From Arthrobacter sp. ISL-95 (GTDB lineage Bacteria; Actinomycetota; Actinomycetes; Actinomycetales; Micrococcaceae), in NCBI RefSeq assembly GCF_018613695.1, contig NZ_JAGGPR010000009.1, positions 168,309 to 232,308 of the forward strand: a stretch of 64,000 bases of DNA, given 5' to 3'. A program made the position numbers and the translations under genes. The notes under the pieces are model-generated. The model was given only the letters and a program-made list of their open reading frames with translations, did not search any database and had not been told where the DNA came from. This document shows, piece by piece, positions 20,098 to 28,786 of this stretch. Within the stretch, counting starts at the first letter, position 1; every line of letters starts with the position of its first letter.

Positions 20098-22293
20098 ATG
20101 CCCGAAGTCAGTCCGGCGAAAACCAGCGCCTTCGCGTTGCCTGAGCACCTTGACCGCAAAGCCGATCCGAAGCTGATCGGCACCGACGAGCAGCAGTTTG
20201 AAGCGATCGCGGCCAGCCTGTCGGAGTCCATAGAGGAGTTGTCCGAACGTCTTGATGCCACGCGAAAGCGGCCCGGCGGCCGGGGGCAGGCGGCCTTGGA
20301 CAGGGACCAGGAGATTCACCGGATCACTGCGCGACTAAGGGCCTTGAGGCGCTTCGGCCTGGACCTTTGCTTGGGCAGGATGGTCACTGCGGACAGTTCG
20401 GAACCGGTGTATGTCGGCAGGCTCGGATTGACCGACAGCGTGGGCCGTCGGCTCCTGATCGACTGGCGCTCGCCGGCTGCTGAGCCCTTCTTCGGGGCGA
20501 CCCACGCCAACCCAATGGGATTGGTGAGCCGCCGCAGGTATCGCTGGACTCGTGGCCGGATCAGCGACTACTGGGACGAAGTATTCACTGCTGACGGCCT
20601 TGAAAGCAACGCTGCCCTTGATGATCAGTCCGCTTTCATCGCCAGTTTGGGCAGCAGCCGCTCGCCTCGGATGCGGGACGTGTTGGGGACCATCCAAGCT
20701 GACCAGGACCAGATCATTCGGGCAGGCTCACGGGGGGCTTTAGTGGTGGACGGCGGTCCCGGTACCGGAAAGACTGTGGTCGCTTTGCATCGGACGGCGT
20801 ACCTCCTCTATTCGGATCCCCGGCTGAATCATCGCGGCAGCCATCGAAAGAGCGATCTCCTGTTCGTGGGCCCGCATCAGCCCTACCTCGCTTACGTCGC
20901 GGATGTTCTTCCGAGCTTGGGTGAAGAGGGAGTGCAGACGTGCACGCTAAAGGACCTTGTCCCCGAAGGTGCCACGGCCGTCGTCGAAAGTGATCCCGAA
21001 GTGGCTCGGCTGAAGTCGTCCGTGGCGATGGTGAAAGCAATTGAGTCCGCAGTGACGTTCTACGAGGCGCCGCCGACTGACGGCACGGAGGTTGAGACGC
21101 CCTACGCCGACGTATGGCTCAGCAGTGAGGACTGGGCGGAGGCATTTGACGCCGCGGAACCCGGTACTCCGCACAACGAAGCCCGCGACGACGTGTGGGA
21201 GGCACTGCTCGCCATCCTCGTGGACAAGATGGACGAGCATGACCTTCCGGAGAGCTCGCTTCGCCGCGCGTTCACCCATAACGCGGAGCTGCGGGCAGCA
21301 TTCGCCAAGGCATGGCCGCTCCTCCATTACTCGGCGTTGGTAGCGGACCTATGGCGGGTTCCGGCTTATCTGCGATTGTGTGCGCCATGGCTGCAGCCTG
21401 GTGAAACAGCCACGCTTCATCGGGAAAACCCCGAGGCATGGACGACGGCGGATCTGCCGCTTTTGGACGCAGCCCGCCAACTCCTGGGAGACCCTGAGGC
21501 TTCGCGACGCAGAGGGAAACGGGAAGCCGCTCTTGCCGCTGAGCGGGAGCTCATGGACCGGGTGGTGGATGACCTGATCGCCGCTGATGACTCCGAAAAC
21601 CTTGAGATGTACATGCTCCGCGGTGACGACATGCGGGAAAAGCTCGTGGACGGGGACGCCTTGGAGTCAGCCGATCCCGATGTTCTTGCGGGACCGTTCG
21701 CCCACATTGTGGTGGATGAAGCCCAGGAGCTGACGGACGCAGAGTGGCGGATGTTGTTGCTTCGGTGCCCTTCACGGAGTTTCACGGTGGTAGGGGACCG
21801 GGCCCAAGCCAGGCACGGGTTCACGGAATCATGGGAGGAGCGCCTGGAACGCGCGGGCCTTGGCGCCATCAACGTGGCCAGTCTCAGCATCAACTACCGC
21901 ACACCGGAAGAGGTCATGGTTGAAGCTGAGCCGGTTATCCGCGAGGCACTCCCGGACGCCAATGTGCCTACCTCGGTTCGCAGCAGTGGAACCCCGGTGG
22001 TCCACGGTGAAATCAGCCAGCTCAGCACGATTCTGGATGGCTGGCAGGAGACCAACCCTGAGGGCATCGCCTGCGTTATTAGTCGGCCGGACGCCATAGT
22101 CAGGACTCAACAGGGCCGTGTTAGTTGGCTCACCCCTGAACTGGCAAAGGGTTTGGAGTTCGACCTCGTGGTCCTGATCGATCCGGAGACGTTTGGCCGG
22201 GGCATCGAAGGCGCCGTGGACCGATACGTGGCCATGACGCGGGCCACCCAGCAGCTGGTGATCCTTCGGAGTATCCCGGAACAGGGCCTATGA
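20098..22293 (+). CDS. helR: HelR-type RNA polymerase-recycling ATPase (HelD-like superfamily 1)
   Basis: 731 residues. Helicase-like UvrD/Rep fold with Walker A GGPGTGKT near residue 220, Walker B in VVDEAQELTD, and a C-terminal motif VAMTRATQQLVIL. The N-terminal 200 residues are the charged coiled-coil-containing region that in HelD-type proteins enters RNA polymerase. HelR proteins displace rifamycins from RNA polymerase and confer resistance. The ATG at 20098 is preferred to the GTG at 20095 for spacing to GGGAG. The RAE-like element upstream predicts rifampicin induction. Confidence 0.88.
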   Translation: MPEVSPAKTSAFALPEHLDRKADPKLIGTDEQQFEAIAASLSESIEELSERLDATRKRPGGRGQAALDRDQEIHRITARLRALRRFGLDLCLGRMVTADSSEPVYVGRLGLTDSVGRRLLIDWRSPAAEPFFGATHANPMGLVSRRRYRWTRGRISDYWDEVFTADGLESNAALDDQSAFIASLGSSRSPRMRDVLGTIQADQDQIIRAGSRGALVVDGGPGTGKTVVALHRTAYLLYSDPRLNHRGSHRKSDLLFVGPHQPYLAYVADVLPSLGEEGVQTCTLKDLVPEGATAVVESDPEVARLKSSVAMVKAIESAVTFYEAPPTDGTEVETPYADVWLSSEDWAEAFDAAEPGTPHNEARDDVWEALLAILVDKMDEHDLPESSLRRAFTHNAELRAAFAKAWPLLHYSALVADLWRVPAYLRLCAPWLQPGETATLHRENPEAWTTADLPLLDAARQLLGDPEASRRRGKREAALAAERELMDRVVDDLIAADDSENLEMYMLRGDDMREKLVDGDALESADPDVLAGPFAHIVVDEAQELTDAEWRMLLLRCPSRSFTVVGDRAQARHGFTESWEERLERAGLGAINVASLSINYRTPEEVMVEAEPVIREALPDANVPTSVRSSGTPVVHGEISQLSTILDGWQETNPEGIACVISRPDAIVRTQQGRVSWLTPELAKGLEFDLVVLIDPETFGRGIEGAVDRYVAMTRATQQLVILRSIPEQGL

Positions 22294-22339
22294 CCACTGT
22301 TCACCCCCCGTTAATCCACAGCTGTGGCGCCGGTCCTAG

Positions 22340-22368
22340 TTCAGTGTCGGAGGTGTCTGATCTACTGT
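22340..22368 (+). promoter_or_regulatory. possible promoter for a leaderless HAD phosphatase mRNA
   Basis: TTCAGT (22340-22345), 17 bp, TACTGT (22363-22368), ending 4 nt before the ATG at 22373. The spacing is canonical and would place the start of transcription at or near the ATG. The -35 match is weak. Confidence 0.3.
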
Positions 22369-22372
22369 AAGC

Positions 22373-23218
22373 ATGACTATTTTGACTGATACTCCAGTTG
22401 CTGGCATCGATGACCAGCCAAATAACAACAACAAGCTCATGATCGCCTTGGACGTGGACGGCACCCTGGTGGACCACGACGGCCACATGTCTCCGGCTGT
22501 TCGCTCCGCTGCGCAAGCTGTGGTGGCCGACGGCCACGACGTCATGATCGCTACGGGCCGCTCGCTCAACGCGACGCTTCCCATCATCCAGCAGATCGGC
22601 CTCGAGCGAGGCTACGCTGTGTGCTGCAATGGCGGCGTGACTCTACGCCTGGACCCCTCGGTGGAGAAGGGTTACGAGATTATCCACAAGGCAACTTTCG
22701 ATCCAGCTCCGGCTCTGAAGGCCTTGCGGGAACGGCTGCCCAACGCCAAGTACGCGCTGGAGGACGAGGACGGGAACTTCCTTTCCACGGAGCGTTTCCA
22801 GGATGCCAGTTTCGGCGTGGAGTCCATCGGCGTCGACTTCCAGACCATGCTGGATGCCACGGCAGTCCGTGTAGTGGTTTTCAGCAGCGAGAACACTTCG
22901 GACGAGTTCAATGAGGCCATCAAACACATCGGACTTTCCGGCGTGACGTACTCGGTGGGGTGGACTGCCTGGCTGGACATCGCTGCCGAGGGCGTTACCA
23001 AGGCGAGTGCGCTGGAGGTTCTGCGCCACAAGCTCGGTACGGACCTGGCCAATACGGTTGCAGTGGGCGATGGCCGCAACGACATCGAGATGCTCACATG
23101 GGCCGGCCGCGGCGTTGCCATGGGCCAGGCTCCTGACGAGGTAATCGCCGTTGCTGATGAAGTCACCGCTTCAGTGCTCGACGACGGCGCGGCGCAGGTT
23201 TTGCGCAGCCTGCTGTAA
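22373..23218 (+). CDS. Cof-type HAD-IIB phosphatase
   Basis: 281 residues. HAD motif I is ALDVDGTLVD, motif II lies in IATGR, and motif IV is GDGRNDIEML, with the large C2b cap between. Cof-type enzymes dephosphorylate sugar phosphates, flavin mononucleotide or related small molecules; the substrate here is unknown. The first 20 residues, Asn-rich, look like a nonconserved leader. It is convergent with the GAF-ANTAR gene across a strong terminator. Confidence 0.88.
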   Translation: MTILTDTPVAGIDDQPNNNNKLMIALDVDGTLVDHDGHMSPAVRSAAQAVVADGHDVMIATGRSLNATLPIIQQIGLERGYAVCCNGGVTLRLDPSVEKGYEIIHKATFDPAPALKALRERLPNAKYALEDEDGNFLSTERFQDASFGVESIGVDFQTMLDATAVRVVVFSSENTSDEFNEAIKHIGLSGVTYSVGWTAWLDIAAEGVTKASALEVLRHKLGTDLANTVAVGDGRNDIEMLTWAGRGVAMGQAPDEVIAVADEVTASVLDDGAAQVLRSLL

Positions 23219-23255
23219 CTGCCGCTCGTCTTAGCCGGGCACACCTCTGCGGCTA

Positions 23256-23317
23256 ATCCGGCCCTTGTTCGCTTACCCACACCGCTGAGCGGCGGGGGTT
23301 TCGTACAAGGGCCGGAT
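23256..23317. terminator. bidirectional terminator, 13-bp perfect stem
   Basis: ATCCGGCCCTTGT (23256-23268) pairs with ACAAGGGCCGGAT (23305-23317), with CGCTGAGCGG in the loop. It lies between genes converging at 23218 and 23328. The core sequence recurs at 17932 and 19938. Confidence 0.75.
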
Positions 23318-23327
23318 CCGTGGTGGC

Positions 23328-24068
23328 TTACTTGAAGTACGTCTGAACGGGCCCTCCACCTGCGGATTCAACAATGGCCTGCGCCACCACCCGGAGCTTG
23401 ACGTTCCGATTGCTGGAGGCCTTCTTGATGAGCTCCATGGCTTCTTGTTGGGTGCAGCGGTTTTGGGCGATGATGATGCCCGTTGCCACGTCGATCACGG
23501 TGCGGGATTCCATCGCTGCCCTGAGGTTGTTGGCGGTCTGGCTGTGCTCGGCGATCAAGACCGCCAGGCGCAGGCCTTTGGACGCCTGCTGTACGTAGTC
23601 GTTGGCGCGTTGCACGGCGGCTTGGTCGAAGGCGTTGGCGTGTTCCGAGTAGAGGTTGAGCCCTGCCCGGGCAGCGTCTTCGCTGAGGGGAAATGGTACG
23701 GCCAGGACGGACCGGATGTCGTGTTCGGTGACTAGCTTGTTGTACTCCGGCCAAGTGTCGTCTTTGGCGAAATCCGGAATATGCACTTGTGTGACTTCAC
23801 GGCAGGCGTGGAGGCACGGTCCGTCGGAGAAGTTGTACTGCAATTCGTCGAGCATTTGGGCGCGCTCGCTGCTGCTTGCCACTGTCGCTGCGGAGCGATG
23901 CCGCATCAGCGTAATGCCGCAGTAAACCTCGTTCCCAGGCGTGCTGAACATACCGGCTGAGTGTCTGGCGAGCTCCTCCAGGAATGCTTCAACGTCAGGT
24001 GTATCGAGCAGCAGGTCTTGGATATCGGCCACCACTGTAGTGGGCTCGGCGAGCTGAGGTTCTTCCAT
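23328..24068 (-). CDS. GAF-ANTAR antitermination regulator
   Basis: 246 residues. A GAF sensor domain (about 40-180) is followed by an ANTAR RNA-binding domain (about 185-240, RTVIDVATGIIIAQNRC onward). ANTAR proteins bind paired hexaloop hairpins in nascent RNA and prevent termination. The start at 24068 has GGAG at 6 nt; an ATG-less extension upstream was rejected. It is divergent from a SigF-like sigma factor, an arrangement that suggests a stress or redox response, but its RNA targets are not evident in this window. Confidence 0.85.
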   Translation of the reverse strand: MEEPQLAEPTTVVADIQDLLLDTPDVEAFLEELARHSAGMFSTPGNEVYCGITLMRHRSAATVASSSERAQMLDELQYNFSDGPCLHACREVTQVHIPDFAKDDTWPEYNKLVTEHDIRSVLAVPFPLSEDAARAGLNLYSEHANAFDQAAVQRANDYVQQASKGLRLAVLIAEHSQTANNLRAAMESRTVIDVATGIIIAQNRCTQQEAMELIKKASSNRNVKLRVVAQAIVESAGGGPVQTYFK

Positions 24069-24169
24069 GGGGAACTCCGATCCCTGATTATGGCTTCCTT
24101 TCGAGACTAACCCCGTAGACCCGTTGAAAGCTAATAGTAAGTGTGCTTCTCTTTTTAAGGAGTCTTGCC

Positions 24170-24196
24170 GTGGGCTCACTCTCACCAGCCGGTTAA
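24170..24196 (+). other. possible 8-residue leader ORF before the sigma factor
   Basis: AAGGAG (24157-24162) lies 7 nt before GTG at 24170, opening an 8-codon frame (GSLSPAG after the initiator) that stops at TAA 24194-24196. The stop overlaps the AAGGA that serves the sigma-factor ATG at 24210. The arrangement would allow translational coupling. It could also be chance. Confidence 0.3.
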
Positions 24197-24209
24197 GGAT
24201 TGAAGCCCC

Positions 24210-24986
24210 ATGCGTCAAACCCAACCCCTCACCGTCCCCGCCAGGACCTCAGAATGCAAGCCTGAGGGCAGCATTCGCCAGAGTTTCCAGGACAGTCTGG
24301 TCTTGGACCACCTCAATCTGGCCAAGTCCATTGCCGCCAGATACTCCGCTCACACTCACGACCTCGACGACGTCAGGCAGGTCGCGTACATGGGCCTCAT
24401 CAAGGCCTCACGCGGCTACGACGAGTCCAAGGGCGTGAGCTTTCCCGCCTACGCCGCCCCTACCATCGCCGGAGAGGTTAAGCGCTATCTCCGCGACCAT
24501 TGCTGGGTGGTGCGTCCTCCGCGGACCATCCAGGACGTCCGCCGCCAAGTGCTGGCCCGGACGGAGGAATTGACCCAAACCCTGCAACGCACCCCCTCTC
24601 CGGAAGAGGTGGCGGAGGATCTGCAACTGGAGCCGTGCCAGGTCCGCGAAGCACTGATGGCCGGTACCAGTAAGCGCCCGGATTCCCTGGATGTGCCCGC
24701 CTCCGAGGGGCGTGACGGTCTCCAAGGATCTCTTTCTGCTTTCGGATGCCCCACAGACCGGCTCGAGGACGTGCTGGCTCTGCGGAATGCCATTCGCGGC
24801 CTCAGCGCAGAGGACCGGCACTTGCTGTACCGCCGCTACTACCGCGAGGAGACGCAGTCCACCATCGCGGAGGCCCTGGGAATGTCCCAGATGCAGGTGT
24901 CGCGAAAGCTCTCAAAGATCCTGGTGTCCCTCCAAACGCAACTGTTGGACGAAGAAGCCCAACTGAAGGACGGAACAGCCCCTTAA
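24210..24986 (+). CDS. SigF/SigB-type alternative sigma factor (group 3)
   Basis: 258 residues with regions 2, 3 and 4. Region 2 contains LDDVRQVAYMGLIKASRGYD and the following SFPAYAAPTIAGEVKRYLRD, characteristic of the SigB/SigF/SigG branch; region 4 ends with a helix-turn-helix TIAEALGMSQMQVSRKL. Region 1.1 is absent. It should direct a stress or stationary-phase regulon. No anti-sigma RsbW-type or antagonist gene lies beside it, so its control must be elsewhere. Divergent to a GAF-ANTAR regulator. Confidence 0.9.
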   Translation: MRQTQPLTVPARTSECKPEGSIRQSFQDSLVLDHLNLAKSIAARYSAHTHDLDDVRQVAYMGLIKASRGYDESKGVSFPAYAAPTIAGEVKRYLRDHCWVVRPPRTIQDVRRQVLARTEELTQTLQRTPSPEEVAEDLQLEPCQVREALMAGTSKRPDSLDVPASEGRDGLQGSLSAFGCPTDRLEDVLALRNAIRGLSAEDRHLLYRRYYREETQSTIAEALGMSQMQVSRKLSKILVSLQTQLLDEEAQLKDGTAP

Positions 24987-24997
24987 CCACGTACCAG

Positions 24998-25960
24998 CTA
25001 GCAGCCGAGCGCTTTCACTGCGTCCAACACGTCGCGGACGCTGACGGCCAAAAGCGCGGGATCAGGATCGGCTGAGAATACATCACCACGGCGGAGTTCG
25101 ACGGCGGTCAGCACCACGTGCGGTCCCGGCGGCGGTCCCCACTCTTCCGCAGGTGCGGGGCCGAACAGCACTACCGAGGGACGTTCATACGCGGACGCGA
25201 GATGCGCTGCGCCGGTATCGGCGGAGACCACAAGGCGGGCTTCGGCGATGGTGGCGGCAAACTCGGCGAGGCCTTGCCGCCCGGCCAGCAGTCCGTCGTC
25301 GAGGTTTGCTCCTTTGAGCTTGGCCAAGGCAGCCGCCTCTTCTGCCCGGGCGCGCTCGGACGTGCCGCCCGTGAGAACTACCTCGTGCCCGGCTGCGGCA
25401 AGTTCCACGGCCACCTCCGCGAACCGCTCCACCGGCCACAGCCTGCTGCCGTAAGCCGCACCGACGTGCACAACTGTGGTGCCGGGACGCGGCGACGGAA
25501 CGGCCGGATGGTTCAGCCGGTAGTCCAAGGGATCGGCGTCGATGCCGTGCCAGTTGAGGAGCCGCGTCCAGCGCTCGCGTTCCGGGATGCCGGTGATCCA
25601 CTCAGGCCCGTTAATGCCGTTGGAGGCATGTGCCACCACCCGGTTGGCCTGCAGTTCCTCAATCCGCAAACGGCTTTCAGCGCCGTTCCCGTGGAGGTTC
25701 ACGGCGATATCCACAGCACCCCGGGGGACTGTCAGGGGGTCATCTAGCCCAGGGGTTGGCAGGTGGTGAATGCCGCCCACCAACTCCAAGGCCTCGGCAA
25801 TCCAGGCCGGTGCGGCGTACAGAATCCGATGCTCAGGGAATGCCCGGCTCAAGCCCCGGAGTGCCGGGACGGCAACCAGCAAGTCCCCCAATTTCAGGGC
25901 GCGCAGGGCAAGCAACAGGGGCTGATCGTTGTTCTCGTAACTGTTCAAAGCTGTGTCCAA
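24998..25960 (-). CDS. glycosyltransferase family 9, heptosyltransferase-like (GT9-A)
   Basis: 320 residues, GT-B fold. The N-terminus LLLALRALKLGDLLVAVPALRGL and the C-terminal nucleotide-sugar region RLVVSADTGAAHLASAYERPSVVLFGP are the GT9 hallmarks; GT9 enzymes transfer heptose from ADP-heptose. There is no membrane segment. It faces away from the gmhB-led operon across an 86-bp divergent gap and is probably part of the same pathway. The acceptor is unknown; in a Gram-positive it cannot be lipid A core. Confidence 0.85.
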   Translation of the reverse strand: MDTALNSYENNDQPLLLALRALKLGDLLVAVPALRGLSRAFPEHRILYAAPAWIAEALELVGGIHHLPTPGLDDPLTVPRGAVDIAVNLHGNGAESRLRIEELQANRVVAHASNGINGPEWITGIPERERWTRLLNWHGIDADPLDYRLNHPAVPSPRPGTTVVHVGAAYGSRLWPVERFAEVAVELAAAGHEVVLTGGTSERARAEEAAALAKLKGANLDDGLLAGRQGLAEFAATIAEARLVVSADTGAAHLASAYERPSVVLFGPAPAEEWGPPPGPHVVLTAVELRRGDVFSADPDPALLAVSVRDVLDAVKALGC

Positions 25961-26046
25961 GGTGGCCTCCCGCTAGGAGTCTAGCGGCAGGAAACTTCTC
26001 AGGGCCGCATTGTTTAGCGCCGGGAGAACTGGGGAACGTTGCGGGT

Positions 26047-26601
26047 ATGGGAGGAACCGTAACGTTGAAGGCGGTCCTGTTCGACCGCGATGGAACGCTC
26101 GTCGTTGACGTGCCATATAACGGCGATCCGCAGCTGGTGCGACCCATGGACGGCGCCCGTGAAGCATTGCAAAAAGTACGCCGCGCGGGACTGGCCACGG
26201 GTGTGGTGACCAATCAGTCGGGCGTGGCGCGCGGGCTGTTGTCGGTGGAGCAGATGCACTCCGTCAACCAGCGGGTGGATGAGCTGCTGGGTCCGTTCGA
26301 CGTGTGGGAGTTCTGTCCGCACGGACCGGAGGACGGCTGTGCCTGCCGCAAGCCTGAGCCGGGAATGATCCTGGAAGCATGCAACTCCTTGGGCATCAGC
26401 CCGGAGGAGGCCGCCTTCGTAGGCGACATCGGTGCTGACATGGAGGCCGCTGCTGCTGCTGGTGCCAGGGCTGTGTTGGTGCCAACGGAAATCACCCGGC
26501 GCGAGGAGATCGAGGCTGCCGGTAGTGTTGCCGAGGACCTGGGCCACGCCGTCGAGCTCCTGCTCGCCGGGGCTCTGGACGAACAGGATGCCCCTGTATG
26601 A
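26047..26601 (+). CDS. gmhB: D-glycero-D-manno-heptose 1,7-bisphosphate 7-phosphatase-like HAD protein
   Basis: 184 residues, GmhB size. HAD motif I is VLFDRDGTL, motif II TNQSGVARG, and the GmhB-specific zinc loop FCPHGPEDGCACRKPEPGM provides Cys-x-His...Cys-x-Cys; motif IV is FVGDIGADMEAA. It should remove the 7-phosphate from heptose 1,7-bisphosphate (histidinol-phosphatase activity is the usual confusion, but the neighbours settle it). First gene of an operon whose next five members overlap by 4 bp each. Confidence 0.85.
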   Translation: MGGTVTLKAVLFDRDGTLVVDVPYNGDPQLVRPMDGAREALQKVRRAGLATGVVTNQSGVARGLLSVEQMHSVNQRVDELLGPFDVWEFCPHGPEDGCACRKPEPGMILEACNSLGISPEEAAFVGDIGADMEAAAAAGARAVLVPTEITRREEIEAAGSVAEDLGHAVELLLAGALDEQDAPV

Positions 26602-27686
26602 GCCGCGTCCTGGTAGCCCGCTTGGACAGTATGGGGGACGTCCTCCTGTCAGGACCTGCCTTGCGTGCCGTGGCAAACGGAAGTCGCCCCGATGGCAGCC
26701 GACCCAACGATGTTGTGCTGCTCTGCGGTCCCGAAGGATCCAGTGCGGCGGAGATGCTGCCCGGAGTGACGCAGGTGCACACGTGGGCGTGCCCGTGGAT
26801 TGTGAACCCGGCGCCTCCTGTCACGGATGAGATGACCCGGGGCCTGATCGACTTTGTCCGCAGCTCGCGGATCCAGGAAGCAGTCATTCTTACCTCCTTC
26901 CATCAGTCCCCGCTTCCGCTGGCAATGCTCCTGCGCTTGGCCGGCGTCAAAAAGATCACGGGCGCATCAACGGACTACGCAGGCTCGCTCCTTGACGTCC
27001 GGCTCAAACCGGGCGAGGACTTCCCGGAGGACCAGCCGGAAGCGGTCCGGGCGCTTACCATCGCAGAGGCCGGCGGTTATGTGCTGCCCAACGGCGACGA
27101 TGGAAAACTGCGCATCACCTCCGGCCCGGATCCTGAAGGGGTAGCCGACGCACTCGCTGATGAAGGACCGTACATTGTGGTCCACCCGGGATCTGCTGCG
27201 CCGGCAAGGGCTTGGCCCGCGTTGCACCACGCAGCAACCGTGGAGCTTTTGGAGGCGTACGGGCACCGGGTGGTGGTTACAGGTGGGCCCGGGGAAACCT
27301 CGCTCACGGCAACGGTGGCCGGTCCTTCGGCGCGGAACCTCGGCGGCGGAACCAACCTCCGCACGCTCGCAGCGGTACTGGCGGGAGCCGCCGTCGTGGT
27401 CACCGGCAATACCGGCCCCGCCCATCTGGCGGCAGCGGTGGGAACACCCGTGGTGTGCCTGTTCGCCCCGGTGGTCCCGGCCATCCGATGGGCGCCCTAC
27501 GGCGTTCCGCTAGAACTGCTGGGAGACCAGGAGGCGCCCTGCAAGAACTCCCGAGCCCGTGTTTGCCCGGTTCCCGGGCATCCTTGCCTGAGCTCGGTAA
27601 CCCCGGAGCAGGTTGTGGAAGCCGTTGAACGGCTCTTGGGAGGCGTGTCCTCTCTGTCCACCCGACGAAAGGTTTGGAAACCATGA
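26598..27686 (+). CDS. glycosyltransferase family 9, heptosyltransferase-like (GT9-B)
   Basis: 362 residues. N-terminal VLVARLDSMGDVLLSGPALRAV, central VVHPGSAAPAR and C-terminal VVTGNTGPAHLAAAVGTPVVCLF fit GT9 ADP-heptose:glycan transferases. The Cys-rich tail (PCKNSRARVCPVPGHPC) holds three Cys that could bind metal or form disulfides. It overlaps gmhB by ATGA, which implies coupled translation. Soluble, probably membrane-associated at the cytoplasmic face. Confidence 0.88.
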   Translation: MSRVLVARLDSMGDVLLSGPALRAVANGSRPDGSRPNDVVLLCGPEGSSAAEMLPGVTQVHTWACPWIVNPAPPVTDEMTRGLIDFVRSSRIQEAVILTSFHQSPLPLAMLLRLAGVKKITGASTDYAGSLLDVRLKPGEDFPEDQPEAVRALTIAEAGGYVLPNGDDGKLRITSGPDPEGVADALADEGPYIVVHPGSAAPARAWPALHHAATVELLEAYGHRVVVTGGPGETSLTATVAGPSARNLGGGTNLRTLAAVLAGAAVVVTGNTGPAHLAAAVGTPVVCLFAPVVPAIRWAPYGVPLELLGDQEAPCKNSRARVCPVPGHPCLSSVTPEQVVEAVERLLGGVSSLSTRRKVWKP

Positions 27687-28786
27687 GGATCCTCGTGTGG
27701 CATGTCCACGGCGGATGGATGGAGGCGTTCGTCCGCGGCCAGCATGAGTACCTACTGCCGAAATCGGCCGACGGCGGCGCGTGGGGTTTGGGACGAGGGG
27801 GCCGTGAGTGGCCTGCCGCCGCACAGGAAGTGGACCTGGAAACCTTGGACCCGGCCAGTGTTGACGCCGTGGTCCTTCAGAGGCCTGAAGAGATTGCCGC
27901 CGTAGCCCGCTCACTCGGCCGCCGCCCGGGCGTTGACCTTCCCGCCGTGTACCTCGAACACAACACCCCCAAGGGCGACGTCCCGTTCACGCTGCACCCG
28001 TTGGCGGACCAGAGCACCATTCCAGTGGTCCACGTGACCCATTTCAACCAGCTTTTCTGGGACACGGGCACGGCAAGCACCACAGTGATCGAACACGGCA
28101 TTCCGGACCCGGGACGCCTGTACACCGGGGAGCGGGAAGAGATGGGCGTGGTGGTTAACGAGCCTGTTCGGCGCGGACGGGTCACAGGGACGGACCTCCT
28201 GCCCGGGTTCGCGGGGGTGGGACCGCTGCGGGTCTTCGGCATGGGGACGGAGGCTTTGCCGGAATCACTGAACCTCAAGGGATTCGGCCTCAGCGAAGAA
28301 CGGCTCCGCATTGCCGGTGATGTCCCCGCCCCGAAACTCCACCAGGAACTGGCCCGCTGCCGCTTGTACCTTCACCCGCTTCGCTGGACCTCGCTGGGTT
28401 TGGCACTGCTGGAAGCCATGCACCTTGGCATGCCCGTCCTGGCACTGGCCACCACCGAGGCGAGCCGCGCCATTCCGCACGGCGCAGGCTTGGTCTCCAA
28501 CGACGTCGACGATCTCCAGAGGTTCGCCCGGCGGTTGCTGGATGACCCTGACGACGCCTACGCCATGGGCATGGTGGCCCGCGGGGCCGCCCTTCAACGC
28601 TACGGACTGGACAAGTTTCTTCGAGCCTGGGACGAACTCTTGGCCGACCTCCCCCTGGGCACGCGCCGGGGAAGCCACCCGCAATCCGGAACAGCTTCCT
28701 CCGGCCAGGACCGCAATTCCGGCCACGACACCAACGCCCGCCATGACACCAACGCCCGCCATGACACAGAGAGGACGCACCCATGA
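27683..28786 (+). CDS. GT-B glycosyltransferase (GT4-like)
   Basis: 367 residues. The C-terminal half carries the nucleotide-sugar pocket of retaining GT-B enzymes (TSLGLALLEAMHLGMPVLAL); the N-terminal half has YLEHNTPKGDVPF, conserved in a group of actinobacterial surface-glycan transferases. The donor is unknown. It overlaps GT9-B by ATGA. The last 20 residues hold a short tandem repeat (NARHDT twice) encoded by 18-bp direct repeats at 28724-28759, probably a disordered tail. Confidence 0.8.
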   Translation: MRILVWHVHGGWMEAFVRGQHEYLLPKSADGGAWGLGRGGREWPAAAQEVDLETLDPASVDAVVLQRPEEIAAVARSLGRRPGVDLPAVYLEHNTPKGDVPFTLHPLADQSTIPVVHVTHFNQLFWDTGTASTTVIEHGIPDPGRLYTGEREEMGVVVNEPVRRGRVTGTDLLPGFAGVGPLRVFGMGTEALPESLNLKGFGLSEERLRIAGDVPAPKLHQELARCRLYLHPLRWTSLGLALLEAMHLGMPVLALATTEASRAIPHGAGLVSNDVDDLQRFARRLLDDPDDAYAMGMVARGAALQRYGLDKFLRAWDELLADLPLGTRRGSHPQSGTASSGQDRNSGHDTNARHDTNARHDTERTHP

